A DNA stretch of 64,000 bases from assembly GCA_019359885.1 (NCBI GenBank), contig JAHBCN010003854.1:1-64000 (forward strand), written 5' to 3'. A program made the translations under genes and the position numbers. The notes below the pieces were generated by a model that saw only the letters and a list, made by a program, of their open reading frames with translations, searched no databases and had not been told where the DNA came from. Source of the stretch: Listronotus oregonensis. Taxonomy: Eukaryota; Arthropoda; Insecta; Coleoptera; Curculionidae. This document shows positions 36,345 through 48,360 of the stretch, piece by piece (the first letter of the stretch is position 1; each line of letters begins with the position of its first letter).

Positions 36345-37190
36345 CGTGCCAAATTTCTAACTATTTGACCAAATTGTTGTTTAAATACAAATATAGTTTT
36401 GTCTAATAACTATGTTTGAAAACAAAATTATAAAAATATTGTTATAAGGATATCATCTTTTAAAAGTAGTTTTAAATATCTGTTTTTAAAAATTACCCAA
36501 AAAAGTGGCAAAAAACTTAAAACCGAGAATTTCTGCACTTACACTATTGCCATACGTGCCAAATTTCTAACAACTTGACCAAATTGTTGTTTAAATGTCA
36601 AATAGAGTTTTGTTTAATAACTATGTTTAAAAACAAAATTATAAAAATATTGTTATACAGATATTATCTTTTAAAAGTAGTTTTAAATATCTGTTCCTAA
36701 AAATTACCCAAAAAAAGTGGCAGAAAACTAAAAACCGATAATTCCTGCACTTACACTATTGCCATACGTGCCAAATTTCTAACTACTTGACCGAATTATT
36801 GTTTAAATATCAAATAGAGTTTTGTCTAATAACTATGTTTGAAAACAAAATTATAGAAATATTGTTATATAAATATTATTTTTTAAAATAAGTTTTAAAT
36901 ATCTGTTTCTAAAAAATTACCCAAAAAAGTGACAAAAAACTAAAAACCAAAAATTCCTGCTCTTACACTATTGTCATACGTGCCAAATTTCTAACAACTT
37001 GACCAAATTTTTGTTTAAATATTAAAAAGAGTTTTGTCTAATAACTATGTCTGAAAAAAAATATATTAAAATATTGTTATACGATATCGGTTTTTAAAAG
37101 TAGTTTTAAATATCTGTTTTTAAAAATTACCCAAAAAGTGGTAGAAAACTAAAAACCGAGAATTCCTGCACTTACACAATTGCCATACGA
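36345..37190. repeat. Tandem array, four copies of an about 211-bp unit
   Basis: Units begin CGTGCCAAATTTCTAAC at 36345, 36555, 36767 and 36979 (spacings 210, 212, 212) and each ends ...CACTTACACTATTGCCATA or a close variant. Divergence between units is low to moderate. AT-rich with no coding potential; a satellite-like array. It is bounded on the right by sequence unrelated to the unit at about 37190. Confidence 0.92.
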
Positions 37191-37936
37191 AGATTTTATG
37201 GAACAAAAAAAATTGTTAAAATATATATTTTATTAATATAGTTTAATAAACTTTGTCCTGTTAAAAAATAATATAAACTATTGTGATTGAATTGCTAATA
37301 CTTTTTATTAAAATTTCATTTTTCAAAAAAAAAAAATAGAAAATAGTTTTGTGTTCTAAATAGATATTTTTTGAAATTTTTTAACCATCTAAAAAATTGG
37401 TTTTAAACACATTTAACAGGTTATTTTTTTATTTTTGTTAAACCCAACGACTTAACAAAAATGTTTATGCATTTGCCATTAGTAGTTTTAGTGGAGTTGA
37501 AATAGGCTACTTAAAAAAATATTGTATAACCTAACTTCTGTGTTGGAAAATAAATTACTTTTTCTTAAAAACCTTTCTACAATTTTTAAAAACAATGGCA
37601 ATTATGACAGGTATCCTGATTAAGTTTTAATAAACAAGACTTTAAAAAATGAAATTTAAGGCTCTTAAAGAAAAACTCTATTGCCAGCTTTTTTAATTTT
37701 GGGCATCTGATTAATAGTAACTACTCGTTTCTTTTAGCTTTATTTGTAACTATAGCTATTTACCAAAAAAAAATTCGCTACAAGAAACGCTAAGAAATCA
37801 CATTTTGTTTTACAGGTATTTCTAAGGCATCTGTTACATCTTTTAAAAATATCTAAAACATCACACATTAGTTAGATAAAAGTTTATCAGTCAAAGCTTC
37901 TTTCGTTTATAAAACGAAATAAACACTTCGTAGGTT
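37191..37936 (-). other. Presumed 3' untranslated or downstream region of the Mmp1-like gene
   Basis: AT-rich sequence following (minus strand) the stop codon of the membrane-anchor exon. Where the transcript ends cannot be fixed from sequence alone. Confidence 0.35.
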
Positions 37937-38097
37937 CTACGATACACTAGTAATCCGTTTGGTGATTAGTGTCACTAGTATAAATAAGGCTAACGGAACC
38001 AATATTGACGATCTTCGGCAATTTCCGCTACTATTTTCACTGTGAAGATGATTTGGTTCTAAAGAGGGATCGTTTGAAGCGGAATCATGATGTTCAC
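37937..38097 (-). CDS. Mmp1: Mmp1-like alternative last exon: hydrophobic membrane-anchor tail
   Basis: Acceptor TTTTTACTAG precedes two bases (GT) and 52 codons ending in TAG. The two leading bases complete a Gly codon with the single G left by the donor at 48043, giving ...DMDAG-EHHDSASNDPS.... The exon encodes an acidic, histidine- and serine-rich stalk, then SSGNC, then a hydrophobic run ILVPLALFILVTLI and a short basic end TKRITSVS. This reads either as a GPI-attachment signal (small-residue site in SSGN) or as a transmembrane segment with a very short inner tail. Fly metalloproteinases are known to have membrane-tethered and released forms. The position, phase and hydrophobic tail make this a strong but RNA-untested exon; it was recognised by phase and composition, not by homology. 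Confidence 0.75.
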
Positions 38098-38263
38098 CTA
38101 GTAAAAATACAAAGATTTATATTAAGGAATAAATAAATAATTGTTAAGAAAATTTAATATGAGGTAAAGGTATTTTATCAGTGCTTGTAAACACGGCAAA
38201 AAAAATGCAAATTTAAAAATACTAATTAAATAAGTTAACTACAGTGGTTTTTCCCGGAAACTA

Positions 38264-38605
38264 TACCGGGTGGTGCGTCGCCGAGCGGAACATAGGAAAT
38301 CCCATGTAAATTTTAAGGGTGTTAATTATTGGCTCCCCTCATGTCAGGGACAATATTCATTTTACTGGTGTCTGTTTGGTTTTACCTGAACCGAAATTTG
38401 GTTATTTTGCAATTACATTTAATTGAATATTTCAAGATTCGCTTATTAAAACTTTTTGAAAATTGGCGCGACGGTTTGTCAGATTGGTCTCTTCAAAATG
38501 TTATCTTACATTTTTTCTGTAAAATGTACAGGGAAGCCAATAATTAACCCACTTAAAATTTACATCGGATTTCCTATGTTCCGCTCGGCGACGCACCACC
38601 CGGTA
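38264..38605. mobile_element. MITE, about 340 bp with about 90-bp inverted repeats
   Basis: TACCGGGTGGTGCGTCGCCG and the following ...GGAACATAGGAAATCC pair almost perfectly with GGATTTCCTATGTTCCGCTC and GGCGACGCACCACCCGGTA at the right. A single-arm copy lies at 15031. It sits in the last intron of the Mmp1-like gene. The reading frame across its centre (38329-38547) is a product of the repeat. Confidence 0.88.
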
Positions 38606-40202
38606 TGTTTTTTGTAAAGCATGATAAGTTACAAGCCTTGAACAAAACCTTTACCAGATACTGTATAAAACTAATCCAAATAAACTTTATTAAGTGCTCA
38701 TCGACTCATGCAATAAAAATGAAAATTTTACTATTTTAAAATAAAAACGGTAAAATGAAAAATACAAAGCCGTTGTCTTGCATATAATCAATAAAGTTTA
38801 TTTGGTTAAAAAAAATAAAAACAATTTTTTAAATTTATATATACTAAATAAAAATAATTAAAACTATTTATTTGTTTAAATTTAAAAACGTTCTAATAAA
38901 AATAATAACAGTCCAATCTAATTTGGTGAATTGGAAAAATGTCTGGTAGGTAAGTAAAATATGATCAATTTTAACAGACAATACATATAAAATGTTTTAC
39001 ACATATTATGTGCATTTAATTTCAATATTGTGCTTTGTACATTTCTTTGCGATAAAGACAAAACAGACAACAAATAAACAACACAGAGGCATAAGCAAAA
39101 AACATAATATTTCAATGTTTAAAGAAAACAGAAATTTGTTTGCTTTTAACAACGGCTGACAACAGTTATTATGTTATAAAACAAATTAAAAATAATATTA
39201 ACTTGTAATATCTGGTATTGTGAAGAAGTAGGTTGAATTTCATTTAGGGTTAAAACGCAATTAATTATTAAGAATTTTTACGTCAGGCAGTGCTGGATTA
39301 CTGAAATTTGATTTTTTATTTCTGCTATTTTCTTGAGTTTATTGATTTATTTAGGGTTAAAGTAGGTTTTAAGAAACCCCTTTTAAGCGCGCCTAAAAAC
39401 ACACTTTATTTAATCCTTGCAGTATTCAATGTTATGTTTCTGCTGTCATAAATATGGGTTTATATAAGGTCTATGTATACGGTGACAAGTTAAAAAAAAA
39501 TGATATTTCATATTTTTATAATTCAGATTATTGATAAAAAATGTGGTAATTTTAATACCTTTTAAATTATTAAAAATGTTGGGGACTTAAAGAAATGTAG
39601 GCTAAAAATGTAAGTTTAACATAACTGAAAAACAAAACTAATATTTCACTACTATATTTTCATATGTCACCTATCAATTTTTTTACTTAATTTGTTAATA
39701 AAACACAACAGCTGTTGTCTGCCATCATTAAAAATATTTATACAACATTGAATATCAAGATGATAAAATATTGTTGTGTTTTTTACACAGCAATACCTAC
39801 ATTATGCATGAATAAAGAAATAAGAATGAAATGTGTAACCCTACTTAAACAATAAAATCCTTTGTCAGTTTTTAAATTAAAATAAATTTTCAAATTTTAA
39901 TTATTTCCAGCAAAAAATTAGATATAACTAATATATTTTTTGGTCAAGGGTAAACGAATATATGATGTATATCTTTCTATTATATTAGAAGTAATCTAGC
40001 TAAAAAACTCGATTTATGAAGTTATTTGAAATATTAAGAAATACAACATTTATGTGCCATTAACATTACTGAATGGTAATATTTTTAAATAAACTCTTAA
40101 ATTTTAATATACTGCAAAAAATCCACCATTGGTTTCTTGTCAGATATTTTTAAAATAATTTTAATTTGTTGCAAACCGATTTCGGTAAATAAGACTCGTT
40201 AA
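38606..40202 (-). other. Intron sequence of the Mmp1-like gene
   Basis: AT-rich, no exon or repeat ends recognised. The hydrophobic frame at 38918-39115 (minus) lacks a suitable acceptor and phase. Confidence 0.4.
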
Positions 40203-41308
40203 TGATAGATTGTACAGCGTCCTGCCGGCAGTACTAAAACGGAGCAATGTAGTACGTTCTTTTATACCTGTTTTGAGTTATATTCGTCCTTCTAGCAGGA
40301 CTTATTTTTACAAAGGGTTGTGGAACAAATTTCAAACTTTCCGCGCAAATTTTTGCTTACTTTGTACGATGTCATATACGGAAGAAATAGGCCTTCAAAG
40401 TTTAACCTTGTCAGACGTTAAAATGATGCAAGCGGGGACACGAGTCGCCGTTGCGGCCAACTATTTTGATCAAAAAAACAACGCATGGAGTTTTATGCAT
40501 TTTGGTAAAAACTGGTCGAGTGCCAAATGTTATGGGACCATTTTATCCACAATAGCGTCCAAGAAATCAGCAACCGAAAACCGAAAACTTACCAGCGTTT
40601 TTCTCTTGTCCTAATAATAAAAAGGAAAAATAGTGAGACCCATCGATTTTGTTTTCTCGGAAAACAATTTTTTGGTTATTTTCAAACGTATAATAATTAT
40701 ATTCAAACCTGAAACGGTAGTGAATGTTTTAACGCTGGAATTTTAAATGGAAAGAGATGTCGAGTGATACAATATTATTTAAACAATCTTTTTAAACTTA
40801 GAATCCACAGAACTGTTTTGCGCACCATATACAGCATGACATACCAGCCTAAACAAAGCATACTTTTTTATTTAATAACAATTTTATAAAAGTTCCTAAA
40901 AGGTTGTATTTAGAATAACTAATATTTGTTTTATTTCCAATAAATTTAGGTTTGTCTTTAATTAGTATTTTGTTTGAAATGTCTACGTCTGACCAAAATA
41001 ACTTTGTTTATGGAAAAGTATTTTTTTCACGAAATATAATATCATGTTTACATTTTCCACTATCTTTTTATCATTGGTAGGGCAGCTGTATAGTAGGCCC
41101 CATATAAATGGGTGAAAAATGTATCTCATTTAATATACCCCAATCGAAATATTTTACGGTGGCATGCAGCTACTGGCAGTACCGAAATGAGTCCTGCCGG
41201 ATGGACCGCCACATTGGCGGATGTACGTCCCGCCGGCAGGACATAGTCTCTGTATAAAAGTACTTCTAGAAGCGCTTCCAGCAGGACATCAGTCTGAGCA
41301 ATCTATCA
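40203..41308 (+). mobile_element. DNA transposon remnant with TTAA target duplication (Kolobok- or piggyBac-like)
   Basis: TTAA at 40199-40202 and at 41309-41312 exactly bracket 1106 bp whose ends are TGATAGATTG and CAATCTATCA. Just inside both ends are several GTCCTGC or GCAGGAC boxes (about 40220, 40298, 41192, 41235 and 41281), likely transposase-binding sites. A TTAA duplication is typical of the piggyBac, Kolobok and Looper groups. The interior frame is described separately. Both ends are intact in sequence. Confidence 0.8.
40210..40614 (+). pseudogene. Unrecognised partial frame inside the TTAA element
   Basis: An apparent frame of 134 codons starts within the left subterminal repeats, so its beginning is probably not genuine. 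The convincing part is the second half (about 40380-40590): LQSLTLSDVKMMQAGTRVAV, then AANYFDQKNNAWSFMHFG, then WSSAKCYGTILSTIASKK. It looks like a small globular domain (a GTRVAVxAxYFD phrase followed by WSxxFG...YGTI). I do not recognise the family. It is not a DDE catalytic block. It is probably a remnant of an accessory or N-terminal domain of the element's own protein. Confidence 0.4.
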
Positions 41309-41312
41309 TTAA

Positions 41313-42337
41313 GGTAAAATATAGGTAGAATTTAAAAATATAAACATTTTTACTATCAATAAATATACTGTCACATCTTAAGTTATTTTTTGATGCTATG
41401 ATATTTTTAAAATAATTCCTAAATTCCCTAATAATCAAAGATGTTTGATTTTATCCAATCAATGACAAAAATAGCTGTACAAAAATTTACCTCTAAAATT
41501 TGTAATGTAGCGATATATTGTGTGCGCTAATAAAAGTACAAAATGTTTATTTCTTTTCAAATAAACAATGAGTTTTTTTTGTTAAAAGTGATAAATAGAC
41601 TTTGTTCATGTTTTAAGAGCAAATTAAAATAGTTCAAAAAACATTTTCTTGCCAAAAGATGACTTGGGTTAAAGAAAAATTAAATAAAAAATTATAACAG
41701 GGATTAAGATTCTTTCTTAAGCAGAAATTTAAAAATATATATTGGGGTTTTTAGTTTTGTATATAACGCTAACATTAGCTTTTTAGTAAAGTGTGATGTA
41801 AAACTTATGACCAGAAAAACCCAAAATCTTTTAAAAATTCTGACGAAAATGAAACTTAAGTTGTAAAGACAATAATAAACCTTTAAAGAATGTTAAGTGT
41901 TCTAAATGAAAGTAATATATTTCAACACACATTACAAAAACATGTTTAAAAATAAGGCAGAAATTTGCTGACACTGCACTATAAAAATATTAGGATCTTA
42001 AGGAAGGATACATCAAACTATTATTAGGATATATTGGGTAAGACCAATTATTTTAGAACAGATTATTTCTGCACCTTACTTTTATTAGGTTTATTTAAAT
42101 ATTTCTGTTAGTTCCTTAGCTCAGTCCAAAGTAAAATCGACTGGCTAAAGCATAACGCCTCTAGTGATATATAAAAACAACTTAGACCAAAGAATCTCGT
42201 TTTTTTTCTTATTAAAAGTGGCATTTATAACACAAAACAAGTTTCATTTTCATCAAATAAACTTAAAACTAAGTGTTAAAATTAGAAATGATAAATGAAA
42301 GACGACACATACTCATAAATGGTTTCCAGGACGGCAC
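41313..42337 (-). other. Intron / possible 3' untranslated sequence of the short Mmp1 isoform
   Basis: AT-rich. The part next to 42337 would be the 3' untranslated region if the exon at 42338-42420 is used as last exon. Confidence 0.4.
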
Positions 42338-42420
42338 TTATTCACTGCCTGATGGGGCTCTCCGGTAGTTCTCTGGAATGGATCCACGTCGGTTAAACAT
42401 TGACCGAAGGATACGATTAA
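42338..42420 (-). CDS. Mmp1: Mmp1-like alternative last exon: short soluble tail
   Basis: Acceptor GTATTTTTGCCAG precedes TT plus 26 codons and a TAA stop. With the single G left by the donor at 48043 the junction codon is GTT, giving ...DMDA-VNRILRSMFNRRGSIP... and an end ENYRRAPSGSE. The peptide is basic and not hydrophobic, so this isoform would be released, in contrast to the exon at 37937-38097. The GC-richer composition against an AT-rich intron, the pyrimidine-rich acceptor and the matching phase all support it. It could instead be the last exon of another minus-strand gene, but no other candidate upstream exon with a phase-1 donor is visible. Confidence 0.68.
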
Positions 42421-43291
42421 CTGGCAAAAATACACCGTTAAAGCTACTTGCCCCCAAAGCTGCTTGCTTTTTTGTAATTGTTACAGTGTTAAAGTTAGGT
42501 GAATATGCTATTTTTTATATGTTTTCTTATTTTTTATTATTTTAATTAGCAAAGTCTAAGTAAATAAACTACTATATAAGCAATTAATACACTATCAATA
42601 TTGATAAAAAGTTACCAAAGTAATAATCACTTTAAAAATATTAATTGGAATATTTAATTTAGTGAAGTCAACTCAAGCACTTAACGCAAAAGCTGAATTT
42701 ATTTATTAGCAAATTTATACAAGGAAATTAGGCATGATACATATGTTTTTACAACATTTGTATAAGCTTTTGTATTTTATCAAATATAAATTTCTGTTAA
42801 GGCACGAACTCCTTAATTTTATTAAAAAAGTATTTTTTTCTAAAAAGTTTCACAAGTAGATTTAAGTAAAGATGTATAATTACTGTGAATTACACAAATT
42901 TTGTTATATTTGTGTAACTTTATAGTTAGGCTGGTAATTAGGATTATGATTATCTATGGTTTTTGATTTTATTACGTTCTTTATACTACATATTTTAACC
43001 TAAAAATGGTAGCTTAATATTAGATTAAACATTAAGAGTTAAATGGATTCTATTTACAAAAAAATGCATCTACAATATCTATAACCCATGTTTTAACGTA
43101 ACCTTCCTTCGTAATAGTATTAGCCTAATAAATAAAATTATGACTCGCATGTCTTAAAAGATATTTTGTTGTTAAATTTTCTTAAATTTGGAACGGAACC
43201 TGTTTGACTTTCCTCTTTTGTATCTATAAAGTATGTTTGGCAATAAAATAACTAATTTGACAAAAAGTAAAATGACATCTATTTAAATTCA
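42421..43291 (-). other. Intron sequence of the Mmp1-like gene
   Basis: AT-rich, nothing recognised beyond the acceptor tract at its edge. Confidence 0.4.
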
Positions 43292-43919
43292 TAACACAGG
43301 TCACAAAAATAAATTAGTGGTGTGTGCTGGGTGCCGCACTAAGATTTTCTGAAGTATTTTTTTTTTCTGAACACGAATCTAAAGTCAAAATTGGGGGTCA
43401 AAAAGCAAAAAATCGGGAAAACCCCAAAAAACATACACGTACATTTACCGGCAGAAACCTGCTAGAACGGAAGGTTTGGACTACGACTATATAAACTATA
43501 AAAGATACAAAAATATTTATAAAACAAAAATAGAGCGTTCTTAATTGTCTATATAAAAAGTTATATAAACCTTTTTATGAGATAAATAATAAAGCAAATA
43601 TAAACGAAAATATAATTTTGACAAAAAAAATCAATCTAAAATAGGATTTTTTTTTAATAATGTGAATTTTTTTTTATTACAAATTGTTTATTTTATATAC
43701 TTAAATCCCAAATCACTTAAAACTTGCCAACCAAAAATACAAAATTTTTAATTAAAACAAAAAAATCGTTAATATCTGAAATTACTCCTTTTCTCCATTT
43801 TTGGCTGTGTGACTCCCAATTTTGACTCTAGATTCGTGTTTACGCCAAAAAATACGCCAGAAAATCTTAGTCCGACATCCAGCACACAGCACTTTTTTAT
43901 TTTTGTGGGCCTGTGTTAT
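43292..43919. repeat. Inverted-repeat element, about 630 bp
   Basis: TAACACAGGTCACAAAAATA and GTGCTGGGTGCCGCACTAAG at the left pair with CTTAGTCCGACATCCAGCAC and TATTTTTGTGGGCCTGTGTTA at the right; GACTCTAGATTCGTGTT pairs with AACACGAATCTAAAGTC. Intronic, no coding sequence. Confidence 0.82.
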
Positions 43920-44808
43920 AAATAAATATATTTTTTAATTTTTAAACTCTTCTCTGTATTTTAAAAATAGATTTATTTAGGACCCAATAATCACTCTAAC
44001 TTTAACAGCGTACAATTTATAATATTTATTGTAGACAACATACAATATTTTTTGGGTTATACTTTCTTGTCATCAATAAATTTTTATATTTCCAATATTT
44101 GTTTGACTAACATGTAGTACTTAAATTTTTTTCATCTCTAAGTTAAGACTCATCAAGTAAATCCCGAGCTACTTCCTATATACTATGACGAGACGAACCC
44201 ACTATGTACTTTTTTAGTAAGTCTGCTTTTCATTTAAGAAATTTTTAATTATTTTTATTAATGAACATTACTTTTTATGTATATTTTTTAACCAGATGCA
44301 AGTATAAATATATCGCCGATATATACTCTCTTAAACATTTTTTTAAAATTATTTAGGTTTATTGTTTAAACGGATTTAACATAACCCTTAGCTTTATCAA
44401 AATACATTTAATTGCTCTATTTGTCGGACTTATATCGTTTTTTTATATGCTTCATTAGTTCTTTAAACCGAAGCTTTTATTTGTTTAGCATGACTTCGGT
44501 ATCACAACGGTTGGTGTATTGACTTATTGTTCTTATGATCTTAAGTTTATTTATATTTAATAATGAATAAATACTAACAATAGCAAACTATTACCTAATA
44601 CTCTTAAGAATATGTATATACCAGACACTGAAGAGTATATATCCCACTAATTTTTTCCTTATTTACTCTTTCTAACCCTCATAGATTTGGATATAAGTAT
44701 AACTGAATTTGTTCTTATAACCAGGAATTTTGATTTTTTAAATTGCATAAAAAACAGAAGACATAAGGCCTATTATTTTAATCTATATTCTTACAGGTGG
44801 TCAAATAT
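43920..44808 (-). other. Intron sequence
   Basis: AT-rich, no feature recognised. Confidence 0.4.
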
Positions 44809-45658
44809 ACAGGGTAAGTCTGTAAAGTGAGACCCTCCGTTTATTGCTTTAAATATTTAAATTGGGAAAAAATGTTTTAAACAAAAATATTTTATTTTTT
44901 TTTGCTCCATATTTTGCGAACACTTTGATACAATAAAGTCCTACAAGAATTTTTTAAATGACTGCCTATATTTTTTGTTACATTTTTGTTTTCTGATAAT
45001 AGAATTTTTTATTAGCATATCATATCCCTATATTTGTGTTAACGATATTCTCATTTAAATACAATTTAGAAGGAAAAATCCGCTCATCTTTTAATGTTTT
45101 TTACGTTTCTATGGTTTCAGTTTTTAGTTAGCATATATATCCATATATGCTATACGAGATTATTATCAATGTAAAAACGCATTTTATAATCTTTATTTTG
45201 TTTAACGGTTTTTTTGTTTGTTGAATCTAATTACTTAAGAAAATTTTTTATCGTCAGATAAGATTTCTAATATACTTATTTTATTATTATGGCTTTTTGT
45301 CACTTTATAAAAATTCTATAAACAAAAATAAAACAAATTAAGAGATGGGGATTCTTTCATTTTAATTTGTTTTAAATGCGAATATCTCGTAAACAATTGA
45401 ATATAGGGATATGATTTGCCAGATAAAAAATATTTAGAATTTTATGTAGAAAACAAAAATGTAACAAAAAATATAGAGAGTCATTTAAAAAAATTAACTC
45501 TGTCCTTGTACGGGCTTTTTGATAGACCCTGTATACATAACGTTGTTTGCAAAATATAGGGCAGAAAAAACCAAAATATTTTTGTATAAAAATTTTTTTT
45601 CCAATTTAAATATTTAAAGCAATAAACGGGGTGGTCTCACTTCACAGACTTACCCTGT
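44809..45658. mobile_element. Palindromic TA-flanked element, about 850 bp
   Basis: ACAGGGTAAGTCTGTAAAGT at the left is mirrored by ACTTCACAGACTTACCCTGT at the right. Inner boxes pair (ATTGCTTTAAATATTTAAATTGG with CCAATTTAAATATTTAAAGC; CATATCCCTATAT with ATATAGGGATATG). TA flanks both ends. Intronic in the Mmp1-like gene. Confidence 0.85.
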
Positions 45659-48031
45659 ATAATACTTTATTATGTAGAAGTAGCTTTGGACGCTCTTAAG
45701 TTTAACTTAAAGTTGAAATGATTTACTTATAAGGTTTAAGCAATGGATATGGCGGAAAATTGGTCATACGTATAAAACAAATTTAATAGGTATACTATAA
45801 TTTATTCTAATTTTTCTACCCCCCAGCGTGCTTAGCTCGGCAGGCACTATTTTTTTCTATTTATAGCCGTGCAACCATTCAGTTTAACTGCATCTATACA
45901 ACATTTAGAACATGGGTTGGAAAAGGTGATCTGTTAGTAGGATTAGTGCATAACATAAATATATGTACAAGTAAAAAAGCTTATTTTTTAAACAAGACGT
46001 ACATAAACAATTAATACAAAAAAGGATTTTTTTATTAACTGTCTTAATCCGAAAACGACCTTAGATAATAAAAAAAATATATTACCTAATTAAAAATAGA
46101 TAAAGTGTAAAAAGTTTAACTTAAACAACATACATGTAAAAACATAAATCTTTTGCTTTTCCTTTTTGATGAACAAAACTCTTAGTTTGTCTTGACTAAG
46201 TCTTTATAACCATATGGCTTAAAATAATATTAATTTTATTGTGTACATTTTTATTTAAATTATTTGTTTTATAGGTAATTTTAAATATTATTTATCTTAT
46301 TTTTTTTAATAAAATGGTTTATTTCCTTAAAAATTTTGTTATATAAAAAGAATATTAGGAAACAAAAAAGTTTACTATCTTTTACTTTATATGTACAAGT
46401 TTTTAACTGTGTTTGGAGTTTTTGACAGGTACGACAGACAAGAAGTACACAACACAATTACAAACTTTCCTTTTTAATTATAAATAAAAGGGTGATGTTA
46501 ATAGGTTTACAACTATTTACAGCAAAATGTGCATATACAAGTCACTAGAAAGCACAAATAAGTAGTCATACATACTTGATGAAGAGGGCGACACATGTTA
46601 CACATGAATCAGATGAAATTAAGTTAATCCTAGTAAATTAGTATGTTATTTGGTTTTGTTACTAGTTAAAGATACTGAATTATTGGTAATTGGGTATCTA
46701 TAGCTTTATAAGTAAGGTATTTACTTATTAAAAATTATAATATCGATTTTGCACAATTCATTAAACCCGTTGTAAAATGTGGACGTTATTTGCAATTTTG
46801 TTGCCCTATTTGTTTAACTTTTAAATCCAGAATTAAAAAAAAAACATATAAACCATTAGCTTTAAGTTTATAGCAAGGACCTACATTTTGATATTAAAAG
46901 AGAAAATAATCAAAAAATTATTGATCTAAAAATTTTATTTTTTAATAAATTAAGGAAAAGTAAATATTTTTAAATAAAAAAAGAAAATATGTTTATTTAA
47001 ATTGAAAAAAGTTGTGTCAATAATAAAAAAGCTTAGGATCAGTTTAGTACATAAAAAAGACAATATGGCAGCTTTGCAGATACAGTTACATATTGTGGAT
47101 TCAGTACTATGACTAGATAACCTAAATTTGAAGTTTCAAGTTATTTAAATAAATAAGATGAAACACTTTCTTTTTGTTAATACTTTAACAGCCATTTACC
47201 ATTTGCCTATTTTTTAAACTCTAAAAAATTGGGAAATAGTTGATTAATAATAGAATTAATTTCATTTATATGAGTTTTTTTATTTAAATTAGAAAATATA
47301 ATAGGTAACAAGAAATATCTAAAATGCCAAAACACACGGCTATGAGAAATATTCTGTTAATAATGTTTATATTAAATATGTTTAACTTTTATGTATTAGT
47401 AATAAACGCTAAAATTTGACAAAATATTTACTTTTTGTGTTTTGGACAATCAGGTATTTACCAATTTTTATTTTCTGGTTTAAATTGCAAACTTCTTGAA
47501 TGAATTACATTAATTTTGATATTACCGAAAATAAATACCAAATTCTAATTGAAACGTATCAAAAAAAAAAAAGCTTTTAAAAACAAAGCAATTATTAGGG
47601 TGTGCCGTTAGGAAAAATCTTAGTTTTTTTGTCGTATCTCTTTAGTTTTAATTCAAATAATTTTTGTAATTTTTTTTGAGTGTTATTAATTTTATAACTC
47701 TTATTTTTTCAGTAAAATTAGAAGTAAGTTAAACTTGGTTTTTAATTAGAAAAAAAAATTACAGCCTGAAAGTGATTCCGTAGTCACCCGGTATATATAC
47801 AATTTCAAACCAAATATTTGATTAAGATATAAAAGGTTGAAACCTATTTGGCTTGAAAAAAATCACATTTATTTTTTTAATACCTGTTATTGTATCCAGT
47901 TCAACGTATATTTCACAGAATAGGCAAAATCGATATATAATATTTTTGTAATAAATAAGTAATGTCTAATTTAAAGTTCCCGTACTTTCTTTTAAATCAT
48001 TCATTTAACGGAAATCCTTAAGAGATTTATT
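45659..48031 (-). other. Intron sequence
   Basis: AT-rich. One short repeat-like segment at 47597-47820 (AGGGTGTGCCGTTAGG ... ACCCGGTATATA). No exon recognised. Confidence 0.4.
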
Positions 48032-48042
48032 TTATCTCCTAC

Positions 48043-48230
48043 CTGCATCCATATCAAATCCATTGTCATAGGATGGTATTGTACCGCCCTCTTCACCCTG
48101 TAACCATCCCCGAGACTCACTAGTTCCGATGGTTCCTGAAGGCGCATCTTGGCACCCAAACCACCAATACGCCGTTGATCTGGGGAAGGCCGGCGTCGTT
48201 GCGTCAACAGCAAAAGCTCTGTCATTAAAC
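48043..48230 (-). CDS. Mmp1: Mmp1-like exon: end of hemopexin domain
   Basis: Acceptor TTTCAAG at 48231; 188 nt. It enters with one base completing an Arg codon and leaves with one base (G). The protein is FNDRAFAVDATTPAFPRSTA, YWWFGCQDAPSG and then an acidic, glycine-rich linker ending GFDMDA. The Cys of WWFGC is the last cysteine of the hemopexin domain, which pairs with the one in TTLCKDP two exons upstream. The donor is CAG|GTAGGA. If the intron is not removed, translation stops three codons later (GRR, then TAA at 48032-48034), giving a third possible end. The two downstream exons described here fit this donor in phase. Confidence 0.9.
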
Positions 48231-48360
48231 CTTGAAATAGTAAAAAATGGATTAAATATACAATTTTTAGGTTTGGTATTTGAGCTACTTCCCAAAGAGT
48301 CTTTAAAACTTTATTGCGAATATTTTCACCAGATTTATATAATATTTTGGGACTTCTTAC

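Noticed and set aside
36345..37190. Possible CRISPR-like array
   Set aside because: The repeats are 211 bp with no unique spacers, and the genome is eukaryotic; this is a tandem satellite-like array.
38329..38547. 72-codon hydrophobic frame
   Set aside because: It lies almost wholly inside the 38.3-kb MITE and ends in its right arm.
38918..39115. Hydrophobic minus-strand frame as another Mmp1 tail exon
   Set aside because: No pyrimidine-rich acceptor in phase 1 precedes it and its hydrophobic part is at the wrong end; the exon at 37937-38097 fits far better.
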